Positions 33,933 through 42,885 of a stretch of 64,000 nt of DNA are shown here, piece after piece. The first letter of the stretch is position 1, and each line of letters begins with the position of its first letter. This stretch comes from Methylobacterium brachythecii (GTDB lineage Bacteria > Pseudomonadota > Alphaproteobacteria > Rhizobiales > Beijerinckiaceae). A model generated the notes under the pieces. It had not been told where the DNA came from, did not search any database, and was given only the letters and a program-made list of their open reading frames with translations. Both the position numbers and the translations under genes were made by a program. The stretch covers positions 216,396 to 280,395 of the forward strand of contig NZ_JACIDN010000008.1 of assembly GCF_014196345.1 (NCBI RefSeq), in the 5' to 3' direction.

Positions 33933-34333
33933 GGCCGATACTCCACTGTTTGGCCAAAACAGAAAATCACGCGGTTACTGCGGGAACAATTATTCGCGCC
34001 AATGCCGTAAGTTGGGCAGTTAACGAACCAACAACGTTGGATAGATCAAGACGTCCATCGATTCAGCACCGCATCTGTAACCACGAATGTAACCGCAGCG
34101 AAATTTGAACGTTAGGATCGTTCCAGAAATACGAGCGGTCGTATTCGGGCATATTAGGAAATACGACGGCTAGAGCCGACATCATCATGATTGAATGGTG
34201 CGATAGCGGTAGGTCGGTAGCGGGTAGCGTCGGTAGCGCGCATACACCTCAGTCGGAGTGACTTACGGTCAGGCTGCATGCAGCTGAGGACAGCCGGACC
34301 CAATAAAAGACCCGCTACCACCCGCTACCGCTA
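33933..34333. promoter_or_regulatory. Repeat-rich region between integrase and VapE genes
   Basis: 400 bp without a gene, on the 5' side of int and the 3' side of the vapE-like gene. It contains three AATACGA-type half sites and a second zone of GGTAGCGG repeats (both listed). Possible roles are integrase/excisionase binding, operator sites or a replication origin for the VapE-type primase. Confidence 0.5.
34128..34167. repeat. Three AATACGA half sites in alternating orientation
   Basis: AATACGA at 34128-34134, TCGTATT at 34139-34145, AATACGA at 34160-34166. The first pair forms a 7-bp inverted repeat with a 4-bp loop; the last two extend to an 8-bp inverted repeat (GTCGTATT/AATACGAC). Looks like a protein-binding site. 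Confidence 0.6.
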
Positions 34334-34335
34334 CT
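34195..34335. repeat. GGTAGCGG-type repeats, two zones in opposite orientation
   Basis: Near 34207-34240 GGTAGCGGGTAGCG and neighbouring GGTAG units read rightward; near 34309-34335 CCCGCTACC units occur twice and read as the same motif leftward. The two zones are about 70 bp apart. They could be iterons or integrase arm sites. Confidence 0.5.
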
Positions 34336-36535
34336 AGATTGGGATTGGAATGCTATCAGGATCGACATTCAATTCGAATTTGTCTTCGGATATCGAATAA
34401 CCTTTCATCACCTTGCCTTCACATTTGATGTTCTGTGGGCCTTCCCATCCAATCTTTCGCATAAGCTGCGCGAGACGCTTGTTGAAGTACTGCGGCATCG
34501 CGCGAGGTTCCAGCTTGAGAACCTTTTCGAAAATGTCGAATGTTGATATCCTATAGTACCCACCAGTTTTTATGACATATTCTGAGGCATGAGCCCGTTC
34601 CCAATCTAATCCACGACCTATATTTTTGAGATGATCGAGCCAAGGGTCATCTTCCATTCGATCGTTTTGCTGCTCCGCTGCTGCTGCCCAGAGAGCTTCA
34701 TCGAGTACAATCGATAGGCCATGCGCCTCTGACGCGGCGGCTTCTGCCCAGAGCTGATCTCGATCGGCAGCTAAAAGGTCCAGCGCGATCGCCCCCGTCC
34801 TAACTGGCCAGAAACGTCGATTTCCGGTCTGGTCCCGCAGATACTGATCATCGTTGGTCGTTCCGACGAAAACATTCTGCCGTGGCCTCGTTTCACGGAA
34901 GCGACCGTATGCTGGTCTTGCCTGGTCAACAGTACGGGAAGCAAACGCCTTGACCTTATTCATGTCGGCTCGCGTCAGCCCCTCCAGTTCTCCCAGCTCG
35001 TAGATCCACACGCCCTCGACGGCCTCCATCTGCGACTTCGGATCAAGTGTGAGAATGTCCTGATCGGAGAAATTCTGATCACCGGCGAGGATCCGCAGGG
35101 CAGTTGATTTTCCAGTACCCTGGCTGCCTTCAAGAATGAGGATCGTATCGAACTTGGTGCCTGGCTGCCGAATGCGTCGCACGGATGCAATGAGAACGAT
35201 GCGTCCGAACGCACGATTCAAGGGCGTATTTTCCGCTCCCAAATACTTGACGAGCCAGGAATCGATCCGGGCCACGCCATCCCACCGCAAGCCATCCAAG
35301 TAATCCCTAACAGGGTGAAAGATATTTTCCAAGCAAAGCGTATTAGCCGCTTCGCGGGTATGGTCCTTTCCAGGGTCAAAATTGTACTCGCGCAAGATCT
35401 CATGCCGAAGTACAGCGCAGCCGTCGTCACTGAGTTCGCCTTCAAAGACCTGAAGAGCTTGACCACCAATTTTCTTGCGTCGATGAAACTCGTCATATTC
35501 GCAACGAAGGCCCAGACGAGCGATCGCCAGCAACGTGTTTCGCAACGTAGGACGGGGCCCGAATTTGCTCATATCCGGCCAGCCACCGTTCACCGTGGCA
35601 ATGGCCCGATCGGCTTGCCGGAGTGCATGACGCTGCGATTGTACCTTCTCCCGGATTGAAGCCGATATCCCGTAGTCAGCATTCAGGAGAATGCCCGCGA
35701 TCTCGTGTTGTGCGCATCCAGATCGTGCCAATGCTGTTGCTACTGCGAAAACCGCTTCGCTGCGTGACGGAAAGTGGGCTCCGGGCCGACCTATGGGGTT
35801 CTCAGCATCATCACCATGTATGATCAGCTTTCGAATCTTTTCCGGTATCGAAGCTTTGAGCGCCTCAATGGAAACAGGCTCAACAAGTGCCTTCCCGCTT
35901 TCTAAGGTAAGTCCGCCACTCAACTCAGCGACAGGCGCTTCATTGAACTGATCAAGATCATAAGAGAGGTGCTGGCCTGGAACATCTTCGACGACACGGG
36001 CAAGGGTAGGAACACGTCCCGCTTCGCGCTTCTTCTTGTTTGGAACGTTGATCGTCCACGGCAGGCGCATCACCCGATCGCAGTTGTGACAATTATCGCC
36101 GCCCAATGCTCTTGCGAGGGCCTTATTACAGCGCTCAACACGGTCGAGATCCGATGTGACAGAATTCAAAAGCCAGAGCCCCTGAAAGCCGCCTCCGGAA
36201 AAGATGACAGAAGTCGGCGCTGGCTCGTAGGCACGAATCTTTTCGAGCGCCGCCGGATCGTCGATGTCGACGTGAAGCCACATAGTGCTTTCGACGTCCT
36301 GCTTTTTTGCTTTCTTGTTCGCTGCAGAGCCGCGCAATTTTGCTACGCTGTAGTATATATTGTGACTACCCTGCTTTGACTCGATCCATAGCACTGCCTC
36401 CTGCCGCTGAGCCGCCTCGAAGGTGCGTGCAGTGGGGCGGCCATCCGGAGGCATTGCTACAAGATGGATTCGATCGCCGTTCTGCTGTTTGAAGGCAAAA
36501 TCGACGGCTTTTACGCTATTGTGTTTATTGGACAT
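34334..36535 (-). CDS. VapE-type primase/helicase of a mobile element
   Basis: 733 aa from ATG 36535 (an in-frame ATG at 36580 adds 15 residues; neither has a strong ribosome site). The N-terminal third, with STMWLHVDIDDP and CDRVMRLPWTINVPNKKKR, looks like a RepB/AEP-type primase. The C-terminal part is the virulence-associated E helicase, with Walker A GSQGTGKSTAL, GVWIYELGELEGL, and FVGTTNDDQYLRDQTGNRRF. Such proteins start replication of phage satellites and prophages. Codon use is more AT-rich than in the flanking core genes. Confidence 0.85.
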   Translation of the reverse strand: MSNKHNSVKAVDFAFKQQNGDRIHLVAMPPDGRPTARTFEAAQRQEAVLWIESKQGSHNIYYSVAKLRGSAANKKAKKQDVESTMWLHVDIDDPAALEKIRAYEPAPTSVIFSGGGFQGLWLLNSVTSDLDRVERCNKALARALGGDNCHNCDRVMRLPWTINVPNKKKREAGRVPTLARVVEDVPGQHLSYDLDQFNEAPVAELSGGLTLESGKALVEPVSIEALKASIPEKIRKLIIHGDDAENPIGRPGAHFPSRSEAVFAVATALARSGCAQHEIAGILLNADYGISASIREKVQSQRHALRQADRAIATVNGGWPDMSKFGPRPTLRNTLLAIARLGLRCEYDEFHRRKKIGGQALQVFEGELSDDGCAVLRHEILREYNFDPGKDHTREAANTLCLENIFHPVRDYLDGLRWDGVARIDSWLVKYLGAENTPLNRAFGRIVLIASVRRIRQPGTKFDTILILEGSQGTGKSTALRILAGDQNFSDQDILTLDPKSQMEAVEGVWIYELGELEGLTRADMNKVKAFASRTVDQARPAYGRFRETRPRQNVFVGTTNDDQYLRDQTGNRRFWPVRTGAIALDLLAADRDQLWAEAAASEAHGLSIVLDEALWAAAAEQQNDRMEDDPWLDHLKNIGRGLDWERAHASEYVIKTGGYYRISTFDIFEKVLKLEPRAMPQYFNKRLAQLMRKIGWEGPQNIKCEGKVMKGYSISEDKFELNVDPDSIPIPI

Positions 36536-36614
36536 GACGCAGCAACTCGCAGCGCGCGTCGCCGCGCGGCTCTCCAGCATGTTGAAAGGATTAGATGAGA
36601 GATCGATAACGCTC

Positions 36615-36809
36615 TCAGTTCGAGCGCATCAGCTCTTTGATCTCGGACGCTTTCACGTACGAGCGACTATTTAAGAGCTTGTAGATTGGGATCAGGCCGA
36701 GTTTTGCTGCGCGCTGGATCTTGAAATACGGAACATTGAGCGCTGTCGCGGCCTGCCGGAACGTAAGATACGGTTCAGGCGGCTCTGGCCTTGGCTTGTC
36801 TGTCATCAT
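36615..36809 (-). CDS. Excisionase-like HTH DNA-binding protein
   Basis: 64 aa from ATG 36809 (RBS-like GGGAG upstream). The core YLTFRQAATALNVPYFKIQR is a MerR/Xis-type helix-turn-helix, followed by a wing (IYKLLNSRSYVKASEIKEL). Position upstream of the VapE-type gene in an element with an integrase suggests an excisionase or early regulator. Confidence 0.7.
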   Translation of the reverse strand: MMTDKPRPEPPEPYLTFRQAATALNVPYFKIQRAAKLGLIPIYKLLNSRSYVKASEIKELMRSN

Positions 36810-36898
36810 CCTCGTGTCTCCCGGCTGCGTTCGTTGCTGCCGGGATCTCAATTACGAGGGATCGAAGCCCATTTCCCCCAGACCCTCAGGGTCTGATT

Positions 36899-37732
36899 TC
36901 ACAGGAGTCGAAATTTTTTGGCGGTTAGGGGCGGTAGGACGCGACGCGTAATTAGAGGATGCTCAATCATACGCTCCAATTCGATGTCTGTAAGTTTCAT
37001 ATAAGTGGATTTCAGCAGACCATTGCGTTCGGTACGTCCTGTAAGCTTACTTTTCTCGGTTTGCAAAAGACAGCTAAACCATTTTACTGGATATGGTCCC
37101 CAGGGCGCCCGAACGGCGTGTCTAATTTCTTCAAGCAGTTCGACTAACTCACCGTTAGCGTCTTCTCTATTCGCTCCCCCGTTGCGTTTCGCGTTTGCTA
37201 TCCAATGAGCATACCAATGTCTTTGTATGATAGTGGAATCAGCAATAGCCATCATCGTCTGATGAAATTGCTTAAAATACTCATCGCGATTTCCAACGTA
37301 TAGCTCAAGATAAACTGCGTGATGGAAGTGCAGACTCGCCCAATTGTTGAAAAACTCGGCCGACATTTTCCGTGCTTTGATCCCTTCTTCAACAGCTATC
37401 CACAGCCCGGGCTTTCTTACAAAACCAGATGGTCGCTCTTCTTCATCACCGCTCAGACAACCTAGCGTGTTGTTCAGATCGACTAGCCGTTCTCTTTTTT
37501 CCCAGTCTACGACACTAATGTATTCCCAACTTTTTATCTTAGCCATATGATCGCTTTCGATCATTCCATATGTCACATCACTGAGCTTACAACGCTCAAG
37601 ATCATCATCGGTCATGACGTAAACTGGGATGTAACTTAACTTCATTTCGTCGAACTCTCGCCGAATTTCATCCCAATCAATTTTATTGCCTAATGATTTC
37701 GGCACGGCTTGGCTCCCAACACGTTTGCGCAT
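36899..37732 (-). CDS. Hypothetical protein of the integrative element
   Basis: 277 aa, not recognised, clearly more AT-rich than the housekeeping genes. Features: VPKSLGNKIDWDEIRREFDE near the start, an aromatic middle (FFNNWASLHFHHAVYLELYV), no leader or membrane span. A start at 37732 gives a compact frame. It is first in the leftward series with the excisionase-like and VapE genes; it could be an early or cargo gene. Confidence 0.6.
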   Translation of the reverse strand: MRKRVGSQAVPKSLGNKIDWDEIRREFDEMKLSYIPVYVMTDDDLERCKLSDVTYGMIESDHMAKIKSWEYISVVDWEKRERLVDLNNTLGCLSGDEEERPSGFVRKPGLWIAVEEGIKARKMSAEFFNNWASLHFHHAVYLELYVGNRDEYFKQFHQTMMAIADSTIIQRHWYAHWIANAKRNGGANREDANGELVELLEEIRHAVRAPWGPYPVKWFSCLLQTEKSKLTGRTERNGLLKSTYMKLTDIELERMIEHPLITRRVLPPLTAKKFRLL

Positions 37733-37832
37733 GGTGCCAAGCCGTGATTGATTGTTTATTACTTTAACGTGGGCAGAGCTGCTGCCCTCCAGACATATTG
37801 CTTTCGTTATTTGGCGAACTGCGGCGACAGCA

Positions 37833-37967
37833 ATGTCATCATGTCCTTACTGCGAAGGCGTACGGGTGGCATTCCCCCCAAACGTATATCGCTCGCATCA
37901 AGCGAAATGCGCACGTGCCGAAGACGACCTCGAATGCCCAGAGATGCTTGTCACGCTTGCGACTTAA
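37833..37967 (+). CDS. Small zinc-finger-like protein
   Basis: 44 aa starting MSSCPYCEGVRVAFPP, with a later HQAKC: a CxxC...HxxxC arrangement that could bind zinc. ATG 37833 follows a GGCGA. Too short to classify; possibly a regulator at the edge of the element. Confidence 0.4.
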   Translation: MSSCPYCEGVRVAFPPNVYRSHQAKCARAEDDLECPEMLVTLAT

Positions 37968-38104
37968 CGGAGCACGGGTCGCCGGTTACGTCTGGTCAAC
38001 AAACCAGCGAAGGCGCCTCTCATGCTCATCTTTAAACGCCGGACTGGCGAGATAGCCGAGTTCAAGGTGACGCGCCCTCGGGCATGATCACGACACTTTC
38101 CCGT

Positions 38105-38518
38105 TCAGCAGTTGCGGCACCTATTCGCCACCCCCGACACCCTTCTCGGCTTGGCGCTGCTGTCGAAGCTGATCGGCAGAGTAGCCGTGATCTCGTCCTC
38201 TGCGTCGCCGGGAATGTTGCTGGGAATGGCTGGAACTGGGCTCGCAGCGCGGACAGCCGCAAGTGCGATCGCGTCGAGGTTCGGCTTGCCCGAGCTTCGC
38301 GCAACGACGGGATTGGTGACCCGGCCTATTCGGTCGATCGTCATCTTGATCAGGGCCGTGTGGCGTCCTCTCGGCATTTTGTCCGGCTTCCTGGCGTCAC
38401 CGAAGGGTCGGATGTGGTTTGACACCTTAATCGGCCAGGGGATGTTCTCCGCCCTGACGGTCGAAGCGGCGCCGGCGAACATCGCAAGAACGACAACGAT
38501 TGCGGTGACACGCGTCAT
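38105..38518 (-). CDS. Secreted TonB-family C-terminal domain protein
   Basis: 137 aa. Sec leader (about 1-23, AIVVVLAMFAGAASTVRA) and a TonB C-terminal-type domain: ALIKMTIDRIGRVTNPVVAR, SSGKPNLDAIALAAVRAASP, then VPAIP. Without a membrane anchor or Pro-rich spacer it is not a full TonB, so it is likely a periplasmic relative of unknown role. Confidence 0.75.
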   Translation of the reverse strand: MTRVTAIVVVLAMFAGAASTVRAENIPWPIKVSNHIRPFGDARKPDKMPRGRHTALIKMTIDRIGRVTNPVVARSSGKPNLDAIALAAVRAASPVPAIPSNIPGDAEDEITATLPISFDSSAKPRRVSGVANRCRNC

Positions 38519-38870
38519 CTCGGATCTCCGACGACTGCTTCCGCAACGAAACGGAATCAGTGATCAAGCTAGCTCACGCTTGATAAAGGCACTAATATAA
38601 TAGAGCTTTTACAATTTATTATTGCCTGTCTAGGTTCTTAACCGAAGCCATTTTCTACTAGCAGTCATTGGTACTTTAGCTGCCGACCTCACCCTGCTTA
38701 TAGCGTAGCAAACTCGGCGCGTTTGTCAGGTTCGCCAGCGTTGCTGGAGTGAACCCGCGCGGGCTCGGCTATGCACCCGGCGAGAGCAGCAGCGCAAAAG
38801 GTTAATCGTTTTATATCATATAGGTCACCGGCGGGCGTGTCCGGGCGTCTCGGGATAGATCGATTCAACT
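38519..38870. other. Gene-free region
   Basis: About 350 bp, AT-richer around 38590-38650 and 38805-38830. Probably carries promoters for the divergent genes on each side; nothing else seen. Confidence 0.4.
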
Positions 38871-39215
38871 ATGCCCTCTGAGCACAATTCAAGCCGAATA
38901 GATGAAGTCGCTGACCTAACGGTCTCGCTGTGCAATGCAGTGCTCCACGCTCATCTCTCCGGACGCGGAGTGGCGGACGAACAAGTGCAAGCACTCGCAA
39001 AGGCCGCCCGGCTCTTCCAAGACGAACAGACACCATGGCCTCCGATCCTCGAACAGGTGCTCCATGAACTCACTCGTAGTGTGACCGAAGACGAGGCCGT
39101 ACCACCGGCAACGCAAGAAGCTGACGAGGTGGACATGACTGCCGAGGAGGGTCCGAGCAAGGATGAAAAGGGTGTGAAACGCTTCCTCAGCGCCTTAAAG
39201 AGGAAGAAGGACTAA
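38871..39215 (+). CDS. Hypothetical acidic protein
   Basis: 114 aa, not recognised. A helical first half (VADLTVSLCNAVLHAHLSGR) is followed by an acidic linker and a basic C-terminus KGVKRFLSALKRKKD. No leader. Confidence 0.55.
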   Translation: MPSEHNSSRIDEVADLTVSLCNAVLHAHLSGRGVADEQVQALAKAARLFQDEQTPWPPILEQVLHELTRSVTEDEAVPPATQEADEVDMTAEEGPSKDEKGVKRFLSALKRKKD

Positions 39216-39444
39216 AACCCCGAATGGCGCCGCGCACCTTGCCGACTTGCGAAGTTCAAATCGCGGTGCCTGGGTCCTACTGCCCGCGGACGACGCTCAT
39301 CGCTTGCCGTAAAGCGCTGCCCTGAATGCCACGGAGCCGTAGCAACCGCAGGCGTCCACACGCCAGGCGGAAAGGTCAATCTGGAGCATCGGAAGACGCA
39401 TGATGGCTGCCCCCGACTTGGAAGTCGATACACAGGTCGGCCGT

Positions 39445-39678
39445 CTAGACATCCGATACCTCTGTCATAGTCGGAGCTGTCCGCTCGCTGGCGCAAGCGT
39501 CTGGCTGGATGATTCCTTGATACCACCGCCAACGTGCCTTCCCGACGCGCTGAGGCACACCATTGGCGTCAAGGAACGTGCCAATCGTCACCTCGTCTGG
39601 ATCAAGACCTAGAAGGTAGCAATAGTTGCGCGCCATCTGAATGGCTACGCTTTGCTCCAGTAGCCTTTTACGTTCCAT
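39445..39678 (-). CDS. Hypothetical protein
   Basis: 77 aa, not recognised: QSVAIQMARNYCYLLGLDPD followed by GVPQRVGKARWRWYQGIIQ. Compact, with even composition; the start at 39678 follows a GAGAG. Cytoplasmic. Confidence 0.5.
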   Translation of the reverse strand: MERKRLLEQSVAIQMARNYCYLLGLDPDEVTIGTFLDANGVPQRVGKARWRWYQGIIQPDACASERTAPTMTEVSDV

Positions 39679-39844
39679 GATCTCTCATGCCGATGTGAGC
39701 CGACCCCGCCAATCGTTCGGAGCTAGACATTCTTAAGGGGCAGCCGCATTTGGCAGCCTTGCGCCCATCGCAGCCGTTCCTTCAGCGTAGCTGACCTGAC
39801 CGCCTCGAAACCCGGACATTGCTCGAGATTGCCGTCAGCGGGCT

Positions 39845-40027
39845 ATGACCGCGGCACTCGGTGAGATCTTGGCCGCAGAAACACAGTTAGGCTATGGGCT
39901 GGCAGGCGCCGGGTTGGGTCTGGGTGTTGGGTATGGCCTCAGCGGGTACTATGGCGATGGGTGCGGGTACGGCTACGGCGCCTATGGCACGCCGTACTGC
40001 GGCAGCTACTACGGCTACGGGTACTGA
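39845..40027 (+). CDS. Gly/Tyr-rich small protein
   Basis: 60 aa. A glycine-rich hydrophobic stretch (LAGAGLGLGVGYGLSGYYG) and a C-terminal tail of GYG/YYG units (GYGYGAYG, YYGYGY) with two Cys. Similar low-complexity proteins occur at rhizobial cell surfaces. No clear signal peptide. Repetitive composition makes the call tentative. Confidence 0.45.
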   Translation: MTAALGEILAAETQLGYGLAGAGLGLGVGYGLSGYYGDGCGYGYGAYGTPYCGSYYGYGY

Positions 40028-40205
40028 GCACAGGCGCTCACCTCACCCGAATTTTGAACACGACGACCCCGGTTCGCACACGCAGCCGGGATTTCGTTTT
40101 TCCGGGCCGCACGGTGACGCGCGAGCGGTCTGCTTAGGGGGGCTTTGAGCGAACCCACGGCGTGCAGCCATCGCTCGTCGCGGAGGACGGCCTAACCCAT
40201 CTCGG

Positions 40206-40454
40206 TCAGTGAGGCGCTGCTTGCCCTAGCAGAGCCGTGACACCTCGTGCCCGTCTGAAGGCAAAGAGTGCTCTGCGGCGCTCTTCGTAGGCCTCACGCA
40301 AGCGCGAGTTCGCTTCACCCTTTCGCGCTGCCGGTTGCAGCTCTTCTTCGTCGAATGGATAGCCCACGTTTAGCGCAAGCTCGTGCAGCCAAGCAGCATC
40401 CGCCACGGCGAACTCAAGCTCCGTTCGCATCAGGCATTCGTCGTTCTGCGGCAT
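40206..40454 (-). CDS. Hypothetical protein after the PAS gene
   Basis: 82 aa, not recognised. Helical, charged (EANSRLREAYEERRRALFAF). It begins 10 bp after the PAS-protein stop, so it is likely the second gene of that operon. Confidence 0.5.
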   Translation of the reverse strand: MPQNDECLMRTELEFAVADAAWLHELALNVGYPFDEEELQPAARKGEANSRLREAYEERRRALFAFRRARGVTALLGQAAPH

Positions 40455-40464
40455 GCCCCCCTGC

Positions 40465-41007
40465 TCAGATGCGCTGGCTCTCGATCTCTAGGCGAAGCAT
40501 TTGGAGCAAAACCCGGGTTCGAAAGGACGCCGAACCCAGAGCCCTATTTTCGAGCACCGCCAGCGCTTCGAGCACATTGGGCTCAGTAAGAGGCGCTGCC
40601 GCAGTGCGCATGAAGTGTACGGGTCTGTCGGTAATATCGATGAGCACGCCAAACCCGTGCCGCAGACCATCGGCCTGCTTTACGCTTTGGCCAAGGTCCA
40701 GAAGCCGACGGGTTTTGCCGGCTGGCGAACGAACACGATACTCCGCCGAGAAGATACCGCCCACTCTCGCAAATTCATCGATTTCCGGTCTCACCCAATC
40801 CCGGTCATCGGGATGAAGCCCGCTCAGCGTCTGACCCAGCGTAATAGAGTGACCAGCGAAATCCTGGTCTCCTAAGAGGATTTCCGCTGCACCACCATCG
40901 AGCACGACGTTGCCAGATACCAAGTCATGCTCCCAAGTGCCGACGAAACCCGAGGCGGACAGGGCATTGGAGAGCAGTGTCGCTGCGGCATCTGCTTGAT
41001 GGATCAT
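40465..41007 (-). CDS. PAS-domain protein
   Basis: 180 aa. A PAS_3-type domain (about 15-130): GFVGTWEHDLVSGNVVLDGG, LHPDDRDWVRPEIDEF, FSAEYRVRSPAGKTRRLLDL. No kinase, cyclase or HTH output follows; the C-terminal 40 residues are helical. ATG 41007 has GGGGGAAC upstream. It could be a signal adaptor or a truncated sensor. Confidence 0.7.
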   Translation of the reverse strand: MIHQADAAATLLSNALSASGFVGTWEHDLVSGNVVLDGGAAEILLGDQDFAGHSITLGQTLSGLHPDDRDWVRPEIDEFARVGGIFSAEYRVRSPAGKTRRLLDLGQSVKQADGLRHGFGVLIDITDRPVHFMRTAAAPLTEPNVLEALAVLENRALGSASFRTRVLLQMLRLEIESQRI

Positions 41008-41105
41008 TCGTGTTCCCCCAACATCGCGTCCCCGAAGCGACATCGCAATTGATCTCAAATCATGCGCATCTTGCAAGCGGATGGCTTTGGAGATTGTCCG
41101 AGGTG

Positions 41106-41600
41106 TTAGCTCTCGCCCGGTTTCGCGTGGCTTCTGTCTGGGAAAAGGTTCTTGAGGAGCTTCTCCTGGCGCTCACGCCTCTCGGCCTCCTCCCGATTAT
41201 GTGTGCGCACGGCTCGCCAGCGGTCACGGACGGTGATGATCGAGTGCGGCCAAAGCGAAACCGCGCGGTCGAAGGCGGCGCTCGCAATCTCTAGATGCCA
41301 TACCCGGCCGACCGACATCTCCCTGGAGCCGCGTGCCGTCCAGATATCGATGTCGAAAGAGTTCGTCGGCATCACGGCTTGGTCGAGGTCGAGTTCAAGC
41401 GGCACCAAGAGCTGCGCGGTACAGGGGCGCTCGGCACACCGCGAACGCATTAGCCCGAGGAAATCGCGGAGGGGGCGGTTCTTTCCGTGTCGGGCAACCA
41501 GTCGCTCTAAGCTGTAAGACCCGCAGCGGCGGCAGCGCTCGCATTCAATCAGCAGGCGCCGGGATGGCACGTCTCCGAGGTTCTTCAAGCTGCTCGTCAA
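41106..41600 (-). CDS. Hypothetical protein with zinc-ribbon-like N-terminus
   Basis: 164 aa. The N-terminal ECERCRRCGSYSL, with further Cys at MRSRCAERPC, resembles a zinc ribbon. A middle part (EMSVGRVWHLEIASAAFDRA) and a charged C-terminus follow. The TTG start overlaps the stop of the upstream 67-aa gene (TTGA), so the two are coupled. Confidence 0.55.
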   Translation of the reverse strand: MTSSLKNLGDVPSRRLLIECERCRRCGSYSLERLVARHGKNRPLRDFLGLMRSRCAERPCTAQLLVPLELDLDQAVMPTNSFDIDIWTARGSREMSVGRVWHLEIASAAFDRAVSLWPHSIITVRDRWRAVRTHNREEAERRERQEKLLKNLFPDRSHAKPGES

Positions 41601-41800
41601 CCTTGGTCGAAGGTCCCTCGGGCATAGCCGTAAGAGATAAGCCGTCGCTGTTCCCTACTCCGCCGCTCGGACTCGCATAGGTCCGCCAGAGCGTCCCGGA
41701 TGACCAGCCTCAAGGCATCCATCGGATTGCCGCGGGCCTTCGCAAGGTAGGCATCGACAATGGCATCTGCCTCGCTTGGCAGCCGCGCCGGCAAGCCCAT
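41597..41800 (-). CDS. Hypothetical small protein, coupled to the next gene
   Basis: 67 aa, helical: EADAIVDAYLAKARGNPMDA, LRLVIRDALADLCESERRSR. AAGGAC precedes ATG 41800. It overlaps the zinc-ribbon-like gene. Confidence 0.5.
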   Translation of the reverse strand: MGLPARLPSEADAIVDAYLAKARGNPMDALRLVIRDALADLCESERRSREQRRLISYGYARGTFDQG

Positions 41801-41896
41801 GAGTCGTCCTTCCGTTGGTGAGAACGGAAAGAGAACAGACAGGGGGCCTCAGGGTCAATACGACTAGCGGAAAGGGATGTGCAAAGAGCGCTTCGC

Positions 41897-42148
41897 CTAG
41901 CCCAGTCCTACGCCCAGTTCCACCTCGGCCAGCACCTCGGCCTTCACGCTTCGCAGGTAGCTCGTGAGCCGTTTGGCTGCCTCAACGTCGGCACACTGGA
42001 CCCAAAGGCTGGAGGACCGCACGTCCCTCCCGAGGCTCCTCAGGACGGCCTCGGCGGGCCATGCCGCCTTCCGCTCAGATGAGCTAGCGAGGTGGCGGAG
42101 ACCGTATGGCGTGCCGATGATGATCAGGACGCGTGCTGAGTCAGTCAT
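41897..42148 (-). CDS. Hypothetical protein
   Basis: 83 aa, not recognised. Alternating beta/alpha pattern (RVLIIIGTPYGLRHLASSSE, SLWVQCADVEAAKRLTSYLR). Cytoplasmic. Confidence 0.45.
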   Translation of the reverse strand: MTDSARVLIIIGTPYGLRHLASSSERKAAWPAEAVLRSLGRDVRSSSLWVQCADVEAAKRLTSYLRSVKAEVLAEVELGVGLG

Positions 42149-42239
42149 CCTCGGAGGCTAGCCGCGAGAAGCTGGGCCGGGAAGGTCTGGGTTGCTGGCG
42201 CGAAGGTCGCACCCATAACCGCGTCGTTCCCCAATCGGC

Positions 42240-42443
42240 TCAGCCGGTCGGCTCGATGTGCTCGATGAACCTCAGGCCATCCCAAAGCTCGACCGCGTGT
42301 TTCTCCGCCATGACCCGAGCTAAGGATAGAGCGGCGGCGTCGTCGGCTGCATTGAGCTTGATCGTGTCGAGCACGAGGCCACCCGCGGTCAGAGCCGTCA
42401 GCCGATACCGGGTTGGAGACGCTGATCTGGGCTGCGTCATCAT
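42240..42443 (-). CDS. Small protein with ELWDG motif
   Basis: 67 aa: YRLTALTAGGLVLDTIKLNA, AADDAAALSLARVMAEKHAV, ELWDGLRFIEHI. This beta-helix-ELWxG layout recurs in small proteins of Methylobacterium and Bradyrhizobium and is close to DUF6894 in style. Function unknown. Confidence 0.55.
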   Translation of the reverse strand: MMTQPRSASPTRYRLTALTAGGLVLDTIKLNAADDAAALSLARVMAEKHAVELWDGLRFIEHIEPTG

Positions 42444-42885
42444 AGCCGGGCATCCTTCGTTGCGTGAGAGATACCGACCCCGCGCTGCACGGAAGTGCGT
42501 GGCGGCCTGTCAGCGAACGAAAACTAGGCCGCGATCGTTGGGTGGGAAGGTCGTCGACGCGCGCAAGCTGGTTGCTCCGACGTTCCCAGCCGCCGTGCCG
42601 ACCTGATGCCGGGCAGCACGAGCAATGCCAGCAGCGCACTGCCCTATTCTGGTGCTTCGCTACGTTGCCCGTGCGCATTTCTGCCTTGGTCCCCTCAGTC
42701 TAAGGCCAAAGAGCTAGGGAATAGCCGCACGTCGCCGTCCGGGTGCGACTCGGCGCCTTCGGAACAACCAGTCTGCAACCCTGTTGGCAGGGCAGGCGCA
42801 TAGTTTTCGCGACTAACGCCGCGCTTACGTATGCGCAAGACGAGATAACGCGGCCATAATCGCCTAGTATGAAAAGGAAACGGCC
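42444..42885. other. Regulatory spacer upstream of the YciF-like gene
   Basis: About 440 bp without a convincing gene. It contains an EcfG-type promoter match 100 bp before the YciF-like gene (listed separately). Confidence 0.5.
42761..42785 (+). promoter_or_regulatory. EcfG-type (general stress) promoter match
   Basis: GGAAC at 42761-42765 and GTT at 42783-42785, 17 bases between them, matching the alphaproteobacterial EcfG consensus GGAAC-N16/17-(c)GTT apart from T before GTT. It lies about 100 bp before a YciF-like gene, a family often in the general stress regulon, and ecfG-nepR are at 21 kb. Confidence 0.6.

Noticed and set aside
38021..38086. 21-codon frame starting MLIFKRRTGE, reminiscent of CsrA
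   Set aside because: CsrA starts MLxLxRKxGE and is about 60 aa; this stops after 21 codons and lacks the later strands.
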